Assembly (NCBI GenBank): GCA_004194705.1
Contig: SADC01001043.1
Location: 630,768 to 694,767, forward strand
Source of the DNA: Ditylenchus dipsaci
Lineage: Eukaryota; Nematoda; Chromadorea; Rhabditida; Anguinidae
Length of the DNA stretch: 64,000 bases
Direction: 5' to 3'
This document shows positions 1-13,310 of the stretch, piece by piece. The notes beneath the pieces are model-generated. The model did no database searches, was not told the origin of the DNA, and saw nothing but the letters and a program-made list of their open reading frames with translations. A program made the position numbers and the translations under genes. The number at the start of each line of letters is the position of its first letter. The first letter of the stretch is position 1.

Positions 1-1225
1 AGCTCAAAATCTTAGCTACATTTTATATGGTAATTTGCTTGAGACGCGTCGGCAAAAGTAAGCAAAATACGATTCCAAAAAGCAGTGTCTGAAATCAGGG
101 CATCCAGATGGGTTCCCAAATGAGTGGCGGAGTGGCTATAAATTGTTGTTCTGACAAATAGCCTGTCCAATTACAATTTATTCGACAAAATTGTAATCAA
201 AAATTAGTGTAGCGCACAAGATTGCGTGACATCTCCTCTAAATTTCGTCAACTAAAAGCACCATTTACACACACCCTGCTTAATATTGGTGGAAGACCTG
301 GTGAAAACACTCAAAAATTCATGGCCTGATTTCTCACTACCTTTAAAGCCAGCAATTAATATGCTGCTTGACTGTTTCGACGGTTTTATTAACCATAAAG
401 TTAAAACAATAACAAAAATATGGCTACAGAAGGAACAGAAATTTTTTTTAGTGATAACGATCTTGGTAGAAATATTTGTATTATAATAATTCTGGCTAGG
501 CAGTAGAAAAAAGAACTTTTTGCTTTTTTAATATATCAATAAGTAGAAGCAAATGCTGCCGATTGGAGCCATTGATCATATAGAGGAATATTTTAAGTCA
601 ATTAGAGAGCATTCTCCCCTGTTTGGTTTGGCTAGCTGAATGTCTTTTTAGGACGATTTGCTTGCCTAAACTAACTTTTGGAGTCTACTTTTTTGGTTTA
701 ATATAGTTTTTAAAAGCTGTTGTTTAGAAATTTTTGAACTTTTATTGAACAGATTTAATAGTCTTGAGAATGGCTTTACTGTTTTAATTTTTTAATTTTT
801 GATGATGTGGTTTGAAAAAAGTATTCCAATAATTTCCGACCATTTCAAACGGCTATAACTTTTATAAAAGTCAAATTTTGACAAACGGGTTTTTGCAATT
901 GTTTTAGAAAAAATTTTGTCGTCTGGTATATAATGTCGAAACACAAAAATGAGCCGTAGTCCTCCCGGTGGTTTGGTCCAAAAGCATCTGGACTTCCAGG
1001 TAAATACAGGATCAAAGTGGATCTAGACCCCAGGGGAACCAGGGGAAAATCGTATTCTGCACATTTTAGGCCAAATAAATTTATATATTTATTTTTTTAA
1101 CAATTTTCACAAATTCGTTTGTCAAGGTTCAACTTCTGAAAAAGTTTTGACCTGAAATGTCTAAATAAATATAAAATTTACATTGTATCTACTAAAACCC
1201 ATCAAAAACACAACTTTTTCTTTAG

Positions 1226-4200
1226 TGTTCCGACTGCCAACGCCCGCTGGACGAGAATTGCACAGCATTTGTTCGGTCAGGCAAGACCTACTGCAAACAG
1301 GACTACTTCAAGTAGGCCATTTTACTCAGTAAAACAATAATCTCTTGCCACAAAATGAGGCAATAAACAACTTGATAACCACTACAAAAACAAGTCATTG
1401 TGTTAAGAGGATGAACAAAAGGGTGTGTAAATCGGAAGTATTGTATTATTTAGCAAACCTGCCCATCGGCACTTATCCTCCTGATTATCCACTAGACAAA
1501 CATGTTACAATTGATTTGTTTGCTTGTCTCCAGCATTTTGCATGGGCAAATGTGCCAAAAGCTATTTCTCTTCAGCTACTAATTGGGCTTCAAAAGAGTA
1601 GATTTCTTGCATGTCACACTCAATTACTGTCTGTTTATGGGATTGTGAGCTTTGAAATTTGATTTATAGGGTTGAGGTGGTATTTGCGGCCGTTTAAATG
1701 TAGTTTGCGTTGGTTGGGGATCAAACTTGAGTATAAAAGGGAAAATTTGAAAAAGTGTGCTTTGTGAAGAGAAAAGTGACTTACACATTCAACGGATTGA
1801 ACTTGTTAAGTTTCCTGATATTTTGAATAAAGTCAAAAAATTTGACTTGCCCGAGATCGAAGTTGACTGTTTTGGTGAAAAAAGTGGCCTGCACACAGGC
1901 GAAATCAAACCTGAGCATTTCTTTATTTTGAAAGACTGGTTAATTATAGTAGAATCGAGCCTTTGACCCATTTGACCACCTAACTTTGAAAAATGTAATG
2001 TAAACTCGAATTATCTCAATCTCTTATTTTCCAAGATTTCTAACTGACTCTTGGCCAAAATTAATCAGAGTAATGCAGTGCACACCAATCCACAGGTCAA
2101 AGCCTTCAATTGCCGGATTGGACTTGCTTGCTACTATTACAAGCAAGGTTAATCACTGGTTTGGCTCTTAGTACTAGCTAGTCTAATGTAATGTGACACA
2201 ACTTTTTTAATAATTTTTCTTTCTTGCCAAAGTCAAAACTCAAGGTTACCCAACAAATCCTACCAAAATGGCATAAAAAAATGGCATTCAAAAGTCTCAA
2301 TCTACTAGACGATACAAAAATCAGTCCATTTGACAAATGAATAGGATTTATTTGCATTAGTATAAATTTATCTGTAAATCCGAATATTTTTTTGCAAATA
2401 AGATTTATCTAGCTTATTGCTTAAAATCTAGCCGAAAGTCAATTTCAAAATATTGACTTGAGCCAGAGCTTAGCCCTCTGAAGAAAAGACTTAGAAAACA
2501 GCTTATAGCGGCTTAGCCCAAAAGCACCTCAAAATCTTGTTGTCCAAATCACATTTCCGGCAGCTTGTGCTCTTTTTCTTTAAAAAATGCCATTAAGATT
2601 AGCTGGGGGTGTTGAGCAACTTAGCTTTTATAAACAGTTACTTAGGCTGATTGAAAAGCAAGTCATAAGACTGGTTTATTTCCACTAATTGCATTTTTGG
2701 CACAAATTTTTTGACAAAATTAGTTGAGATTAAAAATAAGAATTTTGGAATTTTAGAGGGAAAAATATTTTTAGGGACCTGATATCGACTAGTTGAACAA
2801 ATGGTGCATGTTTACATTGGGAATCGAACCTGAGTGTTATGTATCCAACTGGAGGCCATCTAAAACCATTGGAAATGGTTTCCAGCCGAAATCTTACTAA
2901 CCATTTCAAATTTTCAAACTGATGACTACTAATTCACGTTTAGCTGAGACCTTAAGCTTAATTTTTAGCTGTCTTGTGTTCAAAAACTGCGAATATCAAT
3001 TCTCGTACTGATCAGTTAAAATAAAACTCATAATTGACTCATTATTACCTCTCCAGTTCGATCCCCAGTGCCAGCATTCATATTTTAAATAGAGTCGATT
3101 TTCGACTTTCACACTAAATTATAAGTAATCATTTGTCTGTAAATTGAACACTAAAACACAATCTCAAATTATTATCACTAACACGGGAAAGGCACGACCC
3201 GGTGTGGCCTATTAAAAAACGTTATATACCAAAATGTAGCCCTAATTGAGCTAGTTAAGGAACCTTTCGCAGAATCTGCTATGGATCAATCTACGCTGAG
3301 AAATAATCTTTTTAAAATTACAGTGTAAGCTAAAAATAAAGGCGAGACTCCGAAATTCCGTCTTAAAAGTTAACCCCAACCCGTATTTTGCGCATTTTTT
3401 TTCAAGCCCAGCTGTCCACACACACACAAATCAATAGCCATTGCCATGCCCTATCCAAATTTTATCCCCTGAACACAAGCAGGAAGACAACAGGATGGAG
3501 GGGATTATGTTACACACCATCCAAATGCCAGGGCTCCCACCGTAGTCTCCTGTCCACCTGACAGCCCACATCTGGGCACACTTCAGATGGCTGGAGCTTA
3601 AGTTTCGCTTTGCTTCCTCTATTTTGCCAATATACATATCTAGCAAAACAATGAAAAAGGAAAACAGGGGCACATCCAGCCATAATAACCCCACAAATTG
3701 GATTATCTGCGTGGGAATTTGAGGTCTGTAAGCAGGAGAAGCGTGAGATTTTGTGTTGGAAAGTAGTAAATCTTGTATTAGTTGAGACTTAGCCCAAAAG
3801 AATGTTTGCCGAAATCCTCTTTTTGAGGGTGGTGTTGAAGAAAAGAGGCTAAGGAAATAAGCCCACCCTCACTTTAGGGTATTCGGAATTATATTTGGGA
3901 GGTTAAGCTAGGTGTAATAGATTAAAATAACGATCAAAAATGTAAAAACAATTGTTTATAAGTTTACCACAAAACCTTTTTAGACGTATTTTTCGCACCA
4001 ATATTATTTTTTATGCTAAAACCCAAAAAGGATGTTTTCAAAATTGATTTTTAAGGCTATTTTTCTATAATTCAAACAAAATATGTATCTTGAAAAGAAA
4101 ATAAATATAATTTTAAAATAGAAAAATTATTTTTGAAACTAAAGACAGAATTTTTACACTGATTTAAACAAATTTCCGACATTTTTTGATTAGAAATTGA

Positions 4201-7200
4201 ATTTTTTAAAGCCTTGATTTTTGAAAAAATATTCGAAAATTTTTTACATTTTTTTTTCAAAACTGACCTCCAAAAAGGGTCTGTCGAGCATACATGAGAG
4301 TAACGCCTTTTCCAAATATAAATATACACAAAACTGCAAAAAGACTACCGCTTTTGTGTGTTGCCTAACAGAACACCTTTTTTCCATTCTCGACTTGTTT
4401 TTTCCGGAGCTTTTTTGCGAAAATATTGTGTGTTGTGTTGGCGCACTCATCAAAGTTTGAGAAAAAGTGAAGATGAAAAAAGTGTATTGCAATGATGTTT
4501 TTTTCCGGACTAAGGCGCCGATTTCTTTTTCTTCTTTTTGTGGTTGTTCCCCACACAACAAATGTGACTGTTGAGTTGTGTGCATTAGAGCACTGGGGCA
4601 AAGGCTAAATTTTGATTAATAATTTTGCGGAAAGATTGATGCAATAGATACACACTTACAGTAGCAGAAGTAATGGTCACTAGGAAACCACAAAAATGTC
4701 TGATTTTGCTGGACAAAGTGTAACTATAGTATCACTTTTTTATATACTATCACTTTTTAAATTTTTAAAAACACTGTAAAAATTTCAATAATATTGTCTT
4801 TTGTCGCCCTATTTAATTTGAGGGAAAAAAGTGCAAGTGCACCCCACTCTACCAAAGAGTATGAGTTCTCTAACCATTTTTAGACTCAGATAGCTCATGC
4901 TCTTTGGCGAGGGGGTGCACTTGGGCTGCTGTCAAAAAAGACTACATTTAAGATTTGGACTGAGAATGTCCCTCAAAATTTCATCATAAATTTTTTGAAA
5001 TTCGCTTGTGGGACCAAGCACTTTTCTTCCAAAATTCAACAGGGAGACTAAGCTGATTTTTCGAAAATATATATTTTTTTCAAAGAATTTAAAATATTAT
5101 CAACGCTGCAGCAACGCATAAAAGTTTTAATAAAAATTGCGAATTTTGCAGACTATTCGGCAGACGTTGCAACCGGTGTCACATGCAGTTTGAACGGACG
5201 GACATGGTGATGCGTGCCCGAGGTTTTGTGTTCCATCTCAACTGCTTCAGTTGTGTGTCTTGTGAGAAGCGATTGGCGCCTGGTGAGCAGTATGTCATTC
5301 GCAGCGATGAACTCTACTGCCGACCTGATTGCTTTAGGGTGAGTCGAACTATACCTCAGAACATCCAACCCATTTTACGTTCTCGAATTCAGATGCCCGA
5401 TACCTCGCCGTCCATGCGCTCAGTATTTTTTCCGAGTGGTGACGACATTTCAGCGACTTCCTTGCGCCAAAATTGGGTGGCACCGCCTGCAAGTCAGCCC
5501 TTAATGAGCTGTATCAATCCATCCAGCAATCACTTGGGTGCAACTGGGCTTACAACTGCATCTTTACCTGACACCAACTTGATGATGGATAGTGCTGTGT
5601 CTCCCAATCCCGATGCAGCAGCTTTTGGACAATTTGGTAAGTATTTCGTGGGATGGAATTTTTGGGCCTTACAACCTGTTAAAAATATGTAAGTTGCGAA
5701 AAATAGCTTATTTTAGTGAACGAAAAATCACAAACTTTTCTATGAGCTGTATCATATATGAATATCCAAAATTTCAGACTCCAACCCATTCAACCCTGAC
5801 CAACCTTTGGCCTTTCAAAGGCCATCCTGGACCAATCCACCCAATCATTCCGAGTTCCAAGCCAACCAAAGCCACTCAGCTGACTTTGGGGGACACCATT
5901 CCAAGCCACAAATGCACTCCTCCCTGTCCTCTTCAGTCAATTCACCAGCCGACTACTCGGACAACCCGGATTCTGTGGCCGCACCATCGTCTACCAACTC
6001 AGGTTGCTGTGCCAATCCAACTGGACTCTCTGGAGCTAGTTCCACCACTACTGGCTCAAATTTGACCAGTAAGAAATCCAAAAAAGACAAGCCAGCCCAA
6101 CGGGTGCGCACAGTGCTCAATGAGGCTCAACTCAAGATCCTAAAGCAGATGTACAACAGCAACCAACGCCCCGACACCACTGTCAAAGAACATTTAGTGG
6201 AGCGCACAGGCCTGAGTGCTAGAGTGATCCGAGTCTGGTTCCAGAACAAACGCTGCAAGGTTGTGCTTTTTGTTGTGTTTAGTGCTATTTACAGAGATGG
6301 CAATGCAAAGTGTTAGACTTTTCAGGACAAGAAACGACAGAATGCACTCAAGGAGATGCAACAAAGTCAGGAAAAGGTGGGAATTTTGAATTAAAAATTC
6401 GGGATTGTATTTAAAAGGTAGTTTTAAAAAAAATTTAAATTGAGTTTTTGTGTACTTTGGGTGAGAATGTAGAATTAGCTTGAATATTTTGACTTAATTT
6501 TCGCTATTTTGTCGATTTTTTGACACAATCTTCAAATATATCTCTCAAGTTCGAATACCACTAGTAAGTAAACTTTTTTTTGTATTTTTTTTCGTTCGTA
6601 GAGAGGAACTAGATGAAGAAAGCATCTAAAATTTCAAAGTCTCATTTTTAAATTTTTTTGAATGTACCTATTTTCAGTGTTGTACTTTCGTTCTTTAGAC
6701 AAAATGTCTTTAAAAACAGATTCGATAATAAAATTTCAAAAGTACGCTGATTGTTAAGATATGACTATCAAAAATCAAGTGGTGACATTGAAAAGGAATG
6801 GCATACTTACTTTAGTCATAATTCAGTAACAAAGCGAATTTTCTAAATTTTCATGTTAAATATCTCAGAAAACATATTTTGTCTAAAAAAGCCATATTTA
6901 TCTGAAGGTAAAAAAATTTACAAGCATAAATACAGTTTTTTATATAAGAGCCAAATTATTCTACTTTTTATATTTTTTCTTGCCAGGATTATTATTTTTT
7001 TCTTTGCAAAATAAGTGTGCTGTTTTGTAACTGACTTTTACTATTCCCTTTTACCATTCTCGTCTATGTGTATCCTTTCAAACCGAACGAAAAAAGCAGA
7101 AGACGGCTTTTCTAGCTTTTTTCAATCAGAAAAAGATCGATTAAGATAACGAAGATGCAAACATTTATTGCTTTTAATTAGCATAATTTTTTAGAGTTTT

Positions 7201-10200
7201 CAGATATTTGAAACTTTTAGTTGCCGAAAATATTTCACTTTCTTAATCTCACTTATACGCTCAAAATCAAATCGAAATGGCAATTTTTTAAATTATTTTT
7301 CCTTTTATATAGCTTTCTATGTAAAACAACACAGTAATATGCAACTTTCTAAAAAAACGCTTCTAATGCCCCAAAAATTTCAAAGATTTTTAGTCAATGT
7401 TGTTTTTCCGATTTTCCCTCCAATAAGTAATTAGATTAAAGACCTGCTCAACCAGCCAACTGGCACTAATAACCCCTTATTCAAACCAAAACATTGATTT
7501 TAGAGCAAGGGAGGGAATAGTGAGACCCCCTTCTAAGGTAGTAATAGTACCAGGAAAAATTGGATTAATGGCGAGTCTCTTTTAAATTAATGTAATGTGC
7601 TGCCTGCCTTATGTGTGTCTTTCTTTTCCTCTTTTTTCCTTGCTGGGGAAGCGCGCATGCTACTACTACAGTATCCCCTTAACTTGCTCCTTGGGCAAGA
7701 AGGAAGAAATCTCAGGCAGCCTAACACAGATTATGACAGGGGGTGTATAATTATAATAGGCTGGATTATTATTTCTATTTTTTGAAGGATGGATGATTCT
7801 TAGAAGTGTTTGACTGGCTTTAGAAAAGTGGATTTTTAGATTAGTGCAAAAAATTGACCAAAATATTCAAAATTTTGACTCAAAAATTAGATTGGTTAGG
7901 ACCTCGATTTTTTTAGCAGATCTTTTTAAAATTTGGCTAAATTCTGTTCCCTGAACATATTTTGCATGCCAGATTGTATCAGAATTTTTTTCGTCAAAAA
8001 TAGGTGCTATTTCTATTAACTAAAGATACAACTACAAAAAAACATTCTAGGTTCATATCAAAACAACAAATCCTGACCAGAATCAAAACCCAAATAAACT
8101 ACACAATACTGCTCAAAAACCACTTAAATCTCGTACAAAAAGCATTTAATGTACAAAAGATAGCACAATAGCCTAGTGATTCATTGTTTATAGCGAAAAA
8201 AACATGTCCTCAGCTAGTTGTCTAAAGAGACAAGTGCCTCACAGCATTATGGCGCAATTACCCTATTGTCTGTGTGGGCCTGTTGTAATCCCCTTTTGTT
8301 CAGCAACTAAGAAGAGGAGCCACTCTTGAATGGGTGGTCTAGCAAAAAATGATGTTGGGTGGTGAAAAATATGGTAGATTTTGCAAGTTCTTTTGAAAAA
8401 AAAACAGCTTGGTCTTCCCTCGTGCTAAAAAGAAATTTTTTGAAATGTAGGACACATTTTTTTGTCGAACAACTTAAATTCTCATAAAACTGATATAAAT
8501 GAAAACTAGTTATTTTTAAAAAAGAAATCCGGCCAACCGGATTCGAACCAGTGACCTAGAGATTACAACTTTCAATCTACAGTCTCCCGCTCTACCAACT
8601 GAGCTATGGCCGGTCATGTATATAAGAAATAATTATTTTAATACATATTCAAAATCAAAATTAGTTTTGTGTACACCTTTTTTGCTGCAGGCGGCTTGAA
8701 TACAAATTAAGTGAGCTAAGCAAGCTATTTTTTGAGTCTCTTCCTTTCATTATTTTTTGTGCTGCTGCTTCTATAGCAAACAAATAATCAGGCGAGACAA
8801 TCAGTCTATTGCACAAATTGGAGGCACTCGCCACCTAATTCAGATCATTAAGATAAGCTGAGTAGCAGGCTCTTGGTTCCACTATTATTGTTGTTTATGA
8901 AAGGCAACACTTATATTATATATTTACAGTTTTGCCATTGTCCTTCTCAGCTAAGTGGACTATAGCTGCATATGTTTCCATAAATGAAAATATGGTCAAA
9001 AATAGTGCATTTAAGAGATTTGTGTGGGGCTAGTAAGACCAAAATGCCAAATGATAAATCCTGACAAAAAATTCTTACTGCAAATACGTTTAGTCCCACA
9101 AAAAAACATTTTTGCATACGAACGATAAAATTAAAAAAGTGTGAGTGACCGTGGTGGGATCGCACGTGAGCTGGTTTTGCCAAAAAAATTCATTTTAGAT
9201 GCCAAAATTTGTGCGATCCACACTATAATCGATTTGTGGATGTGTGTAGGTACCCTCCCTATATTTGAGAATACGGTTGGGTGAGCGGAAGGAAAAGGTA
9301 AAATCACTCCTCAAATTTGACTTTATTGACTTTCCAACCGTGAATCCAATGGAGCAGCAGCATGTTTATTTGTTTAGCAATTTTTCTGGCGCTACCCCTA
9401 CCACTAATATGTACTACATCAACTAAAATAAATTTGGACAGGGGAGGACAAATTGTTTCAAAGCAGCATTTTGATGCTTCAAAAAGGGTGGGTAAAATAA
9501 ATTATTGACCAAATATGGTGAAAAATTTATCGACTATTCGAATATAAGCTTAAAAAGGCAATTAGAAAAAAGGCTTATGTTTTTATCTGTCCATGGGTTT
9601 GTAGAGCTGAAATAAACCTGACATGTATGATTTCTGCCATGACCAAATTATTTGATCTGGATTTCGAGAAATTTTTTACTATCCTTTGCGGGAGAGGGCC
9701 CTGGAATCGGTCCTAAGTAGGGTTGTCGGCCGGCCGGTTTTCGGCTTTCGGCCGGCTCGGCCGGCCGAAAATTTCGGTTTTCGGCTTTCGGCTCGGCCGG
9801 CCGAAAATTTCGGTTTTCGGCTTTCGGCTCGGCTCGGCCGGCCGAAAATTTCGGTTTTCGGCTTTCGGCTCGGCTTGGCCGGCCGAAAATTTCGGCCGGC
9901 CGACAACCCTACTCCTAACATTTCTGGGTCTTGATTTTGCTTTCTTCAGCCCAAGTTAAGTCTTTTAAATTTTCTATAACCCGATTTTCCGGTTCATCAG
10001 ATTATTTATTTGACCAAACAATAAGAAACAATAAAACAACAAGATTTTAAAAAGCAAACAAAGAAATTGGTCTTAAATTGAGGAAGCAAGGTCACTTTAT
10101 CTACCTCACTGATTCAGGGGGTTAATCGGGAAATTGGGTGAATGGACTACTGTGCACATGCCCTTCCTTGAACTTGGGAATGGTGACCCTTAGGATTAAT

Positions 10201-13200
10201 TGGTGTGGGAGCACATCAACAAGTTTCCAACTGATTGGTCAATTAGACTGTGGCAGATAATTGAGTTATGAGAACACAAGCGTGTGAACACATTTCAATA
10301 CCTGTCAATCAACTTTGCTGATTTTGGCTGCGGATTGACTGGATTGAGACGGTTGAGCAACAGTTAATAATATTTTAAAAAAAAGTTGTGGATTAAATGA
10401 GAACTGCAGTTCTGATCTATTTCGATCAAAAATGTGTGTGCTGGCAATTAGAGTCGAACATAGGTAATTAGAAGATGGTGAATTTTATTCGATTTGGGTG
10501 TCAATTTTTAGGGGTAAAGGTTTGAGATTTAAAATTTAATATATATAAGATTTAAGATTTGAAGAGAATGACCACTCATTTTGCAACCCAAAAGCTAAGC
10601 CCCATTTTGGGTGGTCATGGTGGTATTATTGATGTTAAAAAATGTATCGAAGAGTACAAATGACAAAAATGTTTAAATTGAAGGCTTCTTTCACAAGATG
10701 TCCCAAGATTTTTAGCCGTTTTTAAAAATCTCTTTAACTTTTTTCAAGTCCGTCTCTTTAATTTCTGCAAACGCAGTTCTACTTGGTTTGATCTAACAAT
10801 TTTTTGGTATGAAATGTCAAAACTCAACTTTTCTGACCTTTTCAGCTTAAATCCTATTTGCTTATTTACGTAACCTATCCCCGATATCTTAGTGTCCAGC
10901 TGAGAAACAGTCTAGGCACTCCAGTACAAGGGTCATGCCCTTCTCTCCTGCACTAATCCACTGATGCCGACCAAAAGAGATTGTTATACAACAGCCCTCC
11001 CTTTCCCCTTTTCAAGCACATCAAAATTAGGAGCTTAAGCCTGAGCTAACAATCCCATTAGAGCTCAGCATATGTTCCAATCCTTATTTTTGAGTGCTGA
11101 TGTTGATATTTGGGAGGATAAGGGGACCAATGTAAATGAACCCGGCTTTATTTACAGTCCTTTATTATTATTAGAGAGCAGGAGCGTAACAATAGAGATT
11201 ATGTTGTGGTGGTGGTGTGTAAAAGGTGTCTAAATTCACTTAGAAAGTGAGGCACAATGGAATAAGGCAAACTAAAATATACATTTTTCATTTATTGTTG
11301 ACTGGGTGTAAGCAATTTGTTTGCTTAGAGTGGTTAGTAAGGTGGGTAAATCAAGGGTTGGCGGTACTAAATTTGTATTTGGACCAAAATGGTTCACAAT
11401 TTTCAGATTGATGTGATCTGAAAAAGATAGGGGTCTCAATTGACATTCAGCAAACCATAGGTTCTAAATATCTTACTTTTCTGACCACCGGATTCTTGTA
11501 AAAATTTTGATAAAAAAACAACTGTGCAAAAAAATAGAAAAATTGGGGGTTCAAGTCAATTGAAGCAGTGTTCCTAGAGCGTGTTTCTGGAAAATGCAAA
11601 AAAACACTCTTGGAATACCAATTTAATTGACCTAAGCCTTTTTTTAAAAATCACGCACACAATGATCCGTTTATGTCCGCACCGCACCCGCATATTTGGC
11701 CGCTTCACTTGGCATTACCATCCGCATGCGTTATCACTTGCATGTGGATGCGGATTCATTGTGAATGTAGCATAAATGCAGTTTTTCTTATCAAAATGGC
11801 CGCAAGAGTCTGGCAGTCATTTTCGGTATCTAGTTTTGTCAATCGTCTTTTACCAAAAGCAAATAATCTTCTGTTCGTAAATTTTTTCACTTAATTTACT
11901 TTTCGACCACGAAGCGTGGTGATAAATAGCTTATTCAAAGGCAAACGTGTAAAGTGAAACCAAAAAATTAGATAGATATGTGAAAATAAAATCAATAGAA
12001 ACAGAACTATAAAATCACCACTTACTCAAATTTTTAATCAATTTCAAAATTTTCACCAATCTGTTTGAAACATAATAAATATTCATTTTTTAATCTTTAT
12101 TCTTGCAGGAACAAGCGCTGCATGGAGTGCGTCTCAACGGAATCGGCCCTCTGGTAGCTGGTTCACCCACTAGCATGGTTGCCGAAGCATGTACTACTAG
12201 TCAATCAGGTGGCTCCAATAGCTTGCTCAACCCCATAGACATTCGCCAGTTCCCCAAAACCCAGCTTTGTGGGAGCTGATGGAACAGTCAGGAGCAGGAC
12301 ATTTGCCTTCAGCTCCACCACCCTACTTGCTCAGCAACACAGCCAAACAGCTCCTGTAATGATGGTAGGTAAATTGACTTTTGAGTTTTTAGAACATTTT
12401 TTGCAAGATGACATTCAAAACCCCTTTTATCGGTCAATTTTGCCTCTTTACAGGTCAATTAAGCTGAAGCCCATTTTTTCACACCTTCTATTAAAACACC
12501 TAGGCGGCACTTTTGACCTTTTTTGACCAACAAAAGCTAATGTTTGTGTAACAGAAAGCAGACCAAAGCCGCTTCTAGGGTGATGATTGAGAAGGGAAGT
12601 GTCATATGGGGCGAGAGTGTCAGGTCCACTCAATTAACTTGATTAATGAGCAGCTTGCATACTAGTACTCCTTCTGCTGCTGCCTTACAGCAAATTACAG
12701 TTGGCGGCTATCTAGTCCCCGCTAAATAGCTCTTGTTATTATGATTAGAGGGCAGGCTAGCAGGCCAAGTGGCCGATGACCGGAAGAATTTTTCGAATTA
12801 GAAAAAGAAATGCGAAATTGCATTAATTAGCTTACATTTGTGGGTGCAGGGGATGAAAATGAAGATGAATTTTTTTCCAATTTTCTGACCTTATTCTAGA
12901 ATAGTTACCGATTTCTACCCTGATTCTTTTTTTCGGCCAGGATGGCAGGTTATCTTTAAGAAGTCAAAACAAAAAAGATCTTAGCGTTTGTTCAAGTAAA
13001 CAGAAAAGTTAAAAACTGTTCATCCAAAGGTCAATAATAGCCAAGATTAAAGAAAAAGTAGCAGGTAGTTCATGCCTGTCCAGCTGAGCAAACACACACC
13101 AATTAACTTAAAGTGTTTATGCTGTTCAAGCAAAATAAATAAAAAATGATGAGAAATGAAAGTGAGCATATCTATTGTTTTGAAGATGCAGCAAATGCTC

Positions 13201-13310
13201 AACAACCAAACCTACGGGTCAACCCTGAAGCCTATTTAGCCAGTCAACACTTGCTTCAACACCAACAGAACATGGAATTCGGCTCTAACTCACCACTCAA
13301 CGACATTTAG
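1226..13310 (+). CDS. Isl: Islet-type LIM-homeodomain transcription factor (5' partial)
   Basis: Nuclear LIM-homeodomain regulator of the Islet family, which specifies neuron and endocrine cell types and binds LDB/NLI through its LIM domains. Exons seen: 1226-1311 (second half of LIM1, [12 protein letters not shown], ending YCKQDYFK), 5152-5636 ([10 protein letters not shown], all of LIM2, then a Ser/Pro/Asn-rich linker), 5778-6259 (linker and homeodomain), 6326-6376 ([13 protein letters not shown]), 12109-12368 (LVAGSP motif typical of Islet, then NPIDIRQF) and 13186-13310 (ending NSPLNDI, stop TAG). The homeodomain reads [18 protein letters not shown] ... [12 protein letters not shown], with Q50 and N51 in the recognition helix. 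The first zinc-finger half of LIM1 and the start codon lie left of the window. All boundaries are GT/AG and phases agree across most of the gene. The 12109 exon needs one added base near 12252-12255 and another near 12321-12323; otherwise it stops at 12280. These are probably assembly errors. Confidence 0.93.
1312..5151 (+). other. Islet intron between LIM1 and LIM2 exons
   Basis: A 3.8 kb GT...AG intron. No other coding exon is recognisable in it; the open frames at 1345-1662 and 4221-4585 have AT-driven composition and no domain. It holds a short inverted-repeat element at 4830-4926 and otherwise AT-rich unique sequence. Confidence 0.6.
4830..4926. repeat. Short foldback element in Islet intron
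   Basis: The left arm AAGTGCAAGTGCACCCC followed by CTCTACCAAAGAGTATGAG is mirrored by CTCATGCTCTTTGGCGAG and GGGGTGCACTTGGG, giving a hairpin of about 96 bp. The same terminal sequence (GTGCAATCCACCCCCC) bounds the larger element at 54.1-55.5 kb, so this looks like a short member of that family. Confidence 0.6.
8529..8613 (-). tRNA. tRNA-Tyr: tRNA-Tyr (GTA) with a 13-nt intron
   Basis: On the minus strand the acceptor stem CCGGCCA pairs with TGGCCGG. It is followed by TA, the D-arm GCTC-AGTTGGTA-GAGC, the anticodon stem GGAGA with loop CTGTAGA (anticodon GTA at 8580-8578), its partner TCTCT, variable loop AGGTC, and T-arm ACTGG-TTCGAAT-CCGGT. The anticodon arm folds only if 13 nt (plus-strand 8564-8576) are removed right after position 37, the canonical place for eukaryotic tRNA introns. 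A- and B-box promoter sequences (TAGCTCAGTTGG, GGTTCGAATCC) are intact. The gene is antisense within the large Islet intron. Confidence 0.93.
9718..9911. mobile_element. hAT-like MITE carrying a CGGCCGAAA word array
   Basis: Ends are inverted: TAGGGTTGTCGGCCGGCC on the left and GGCCGGCCGACAACCCTA on the right. Flanks GTCCTAAG and CTCCTAAC match at 6 of 8 positions, as expected of an aged 8-bp target duplication. The interior is a tandem array of about 45-bp units (GGCCGAAAATTTCGGTTTTC plus GGCTTTCGGCTC). Long open frames on both strands here are products of the repeat, not genes. Confidence 0.75.

Larger units (their letters stand above)
6377..12108 (+). other. Largest Islet intron, after the homeobox
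   Basis: A 5.7 kb intron splitting the sequence just after the homeodomain (NKRCK-DKKR...QEK) from the LVAGSP exon. It contains a complete antisense tRNA-Tyr (8529-8613), a TIR-bounded word-repeat element (9718-9911) and stretches of less AT-rich, non-repetitive sequence around 8200-8350, 8680-8960, 10080-10370 and 10860-11240. Such stretches in a developmental-regulator intron could be enhancers, but nothing in the sequence proves it. Confidence 0.5.

Noticed and set aside
5153..5368. A minus-strand 71-codon frame across the LIM2 exon
   Set aside because: Shadow of the Islet coding exon on the opposite strand.
9679..9959. Four overlapping open frames of about 80 codons on both strands with [15 protein letters not shown] repeats
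   Set aside because: They are six-frame translations of the CGGCCGAAA word array inside a MITE, not genes.
12270..12526. An 85-codon frame starting [10 protein letters not shown] as a separate gene
   Set aside because: Its end is the third reading frame of the Islet exon ([12 protein letters not shown]) and it then runs into the intron.
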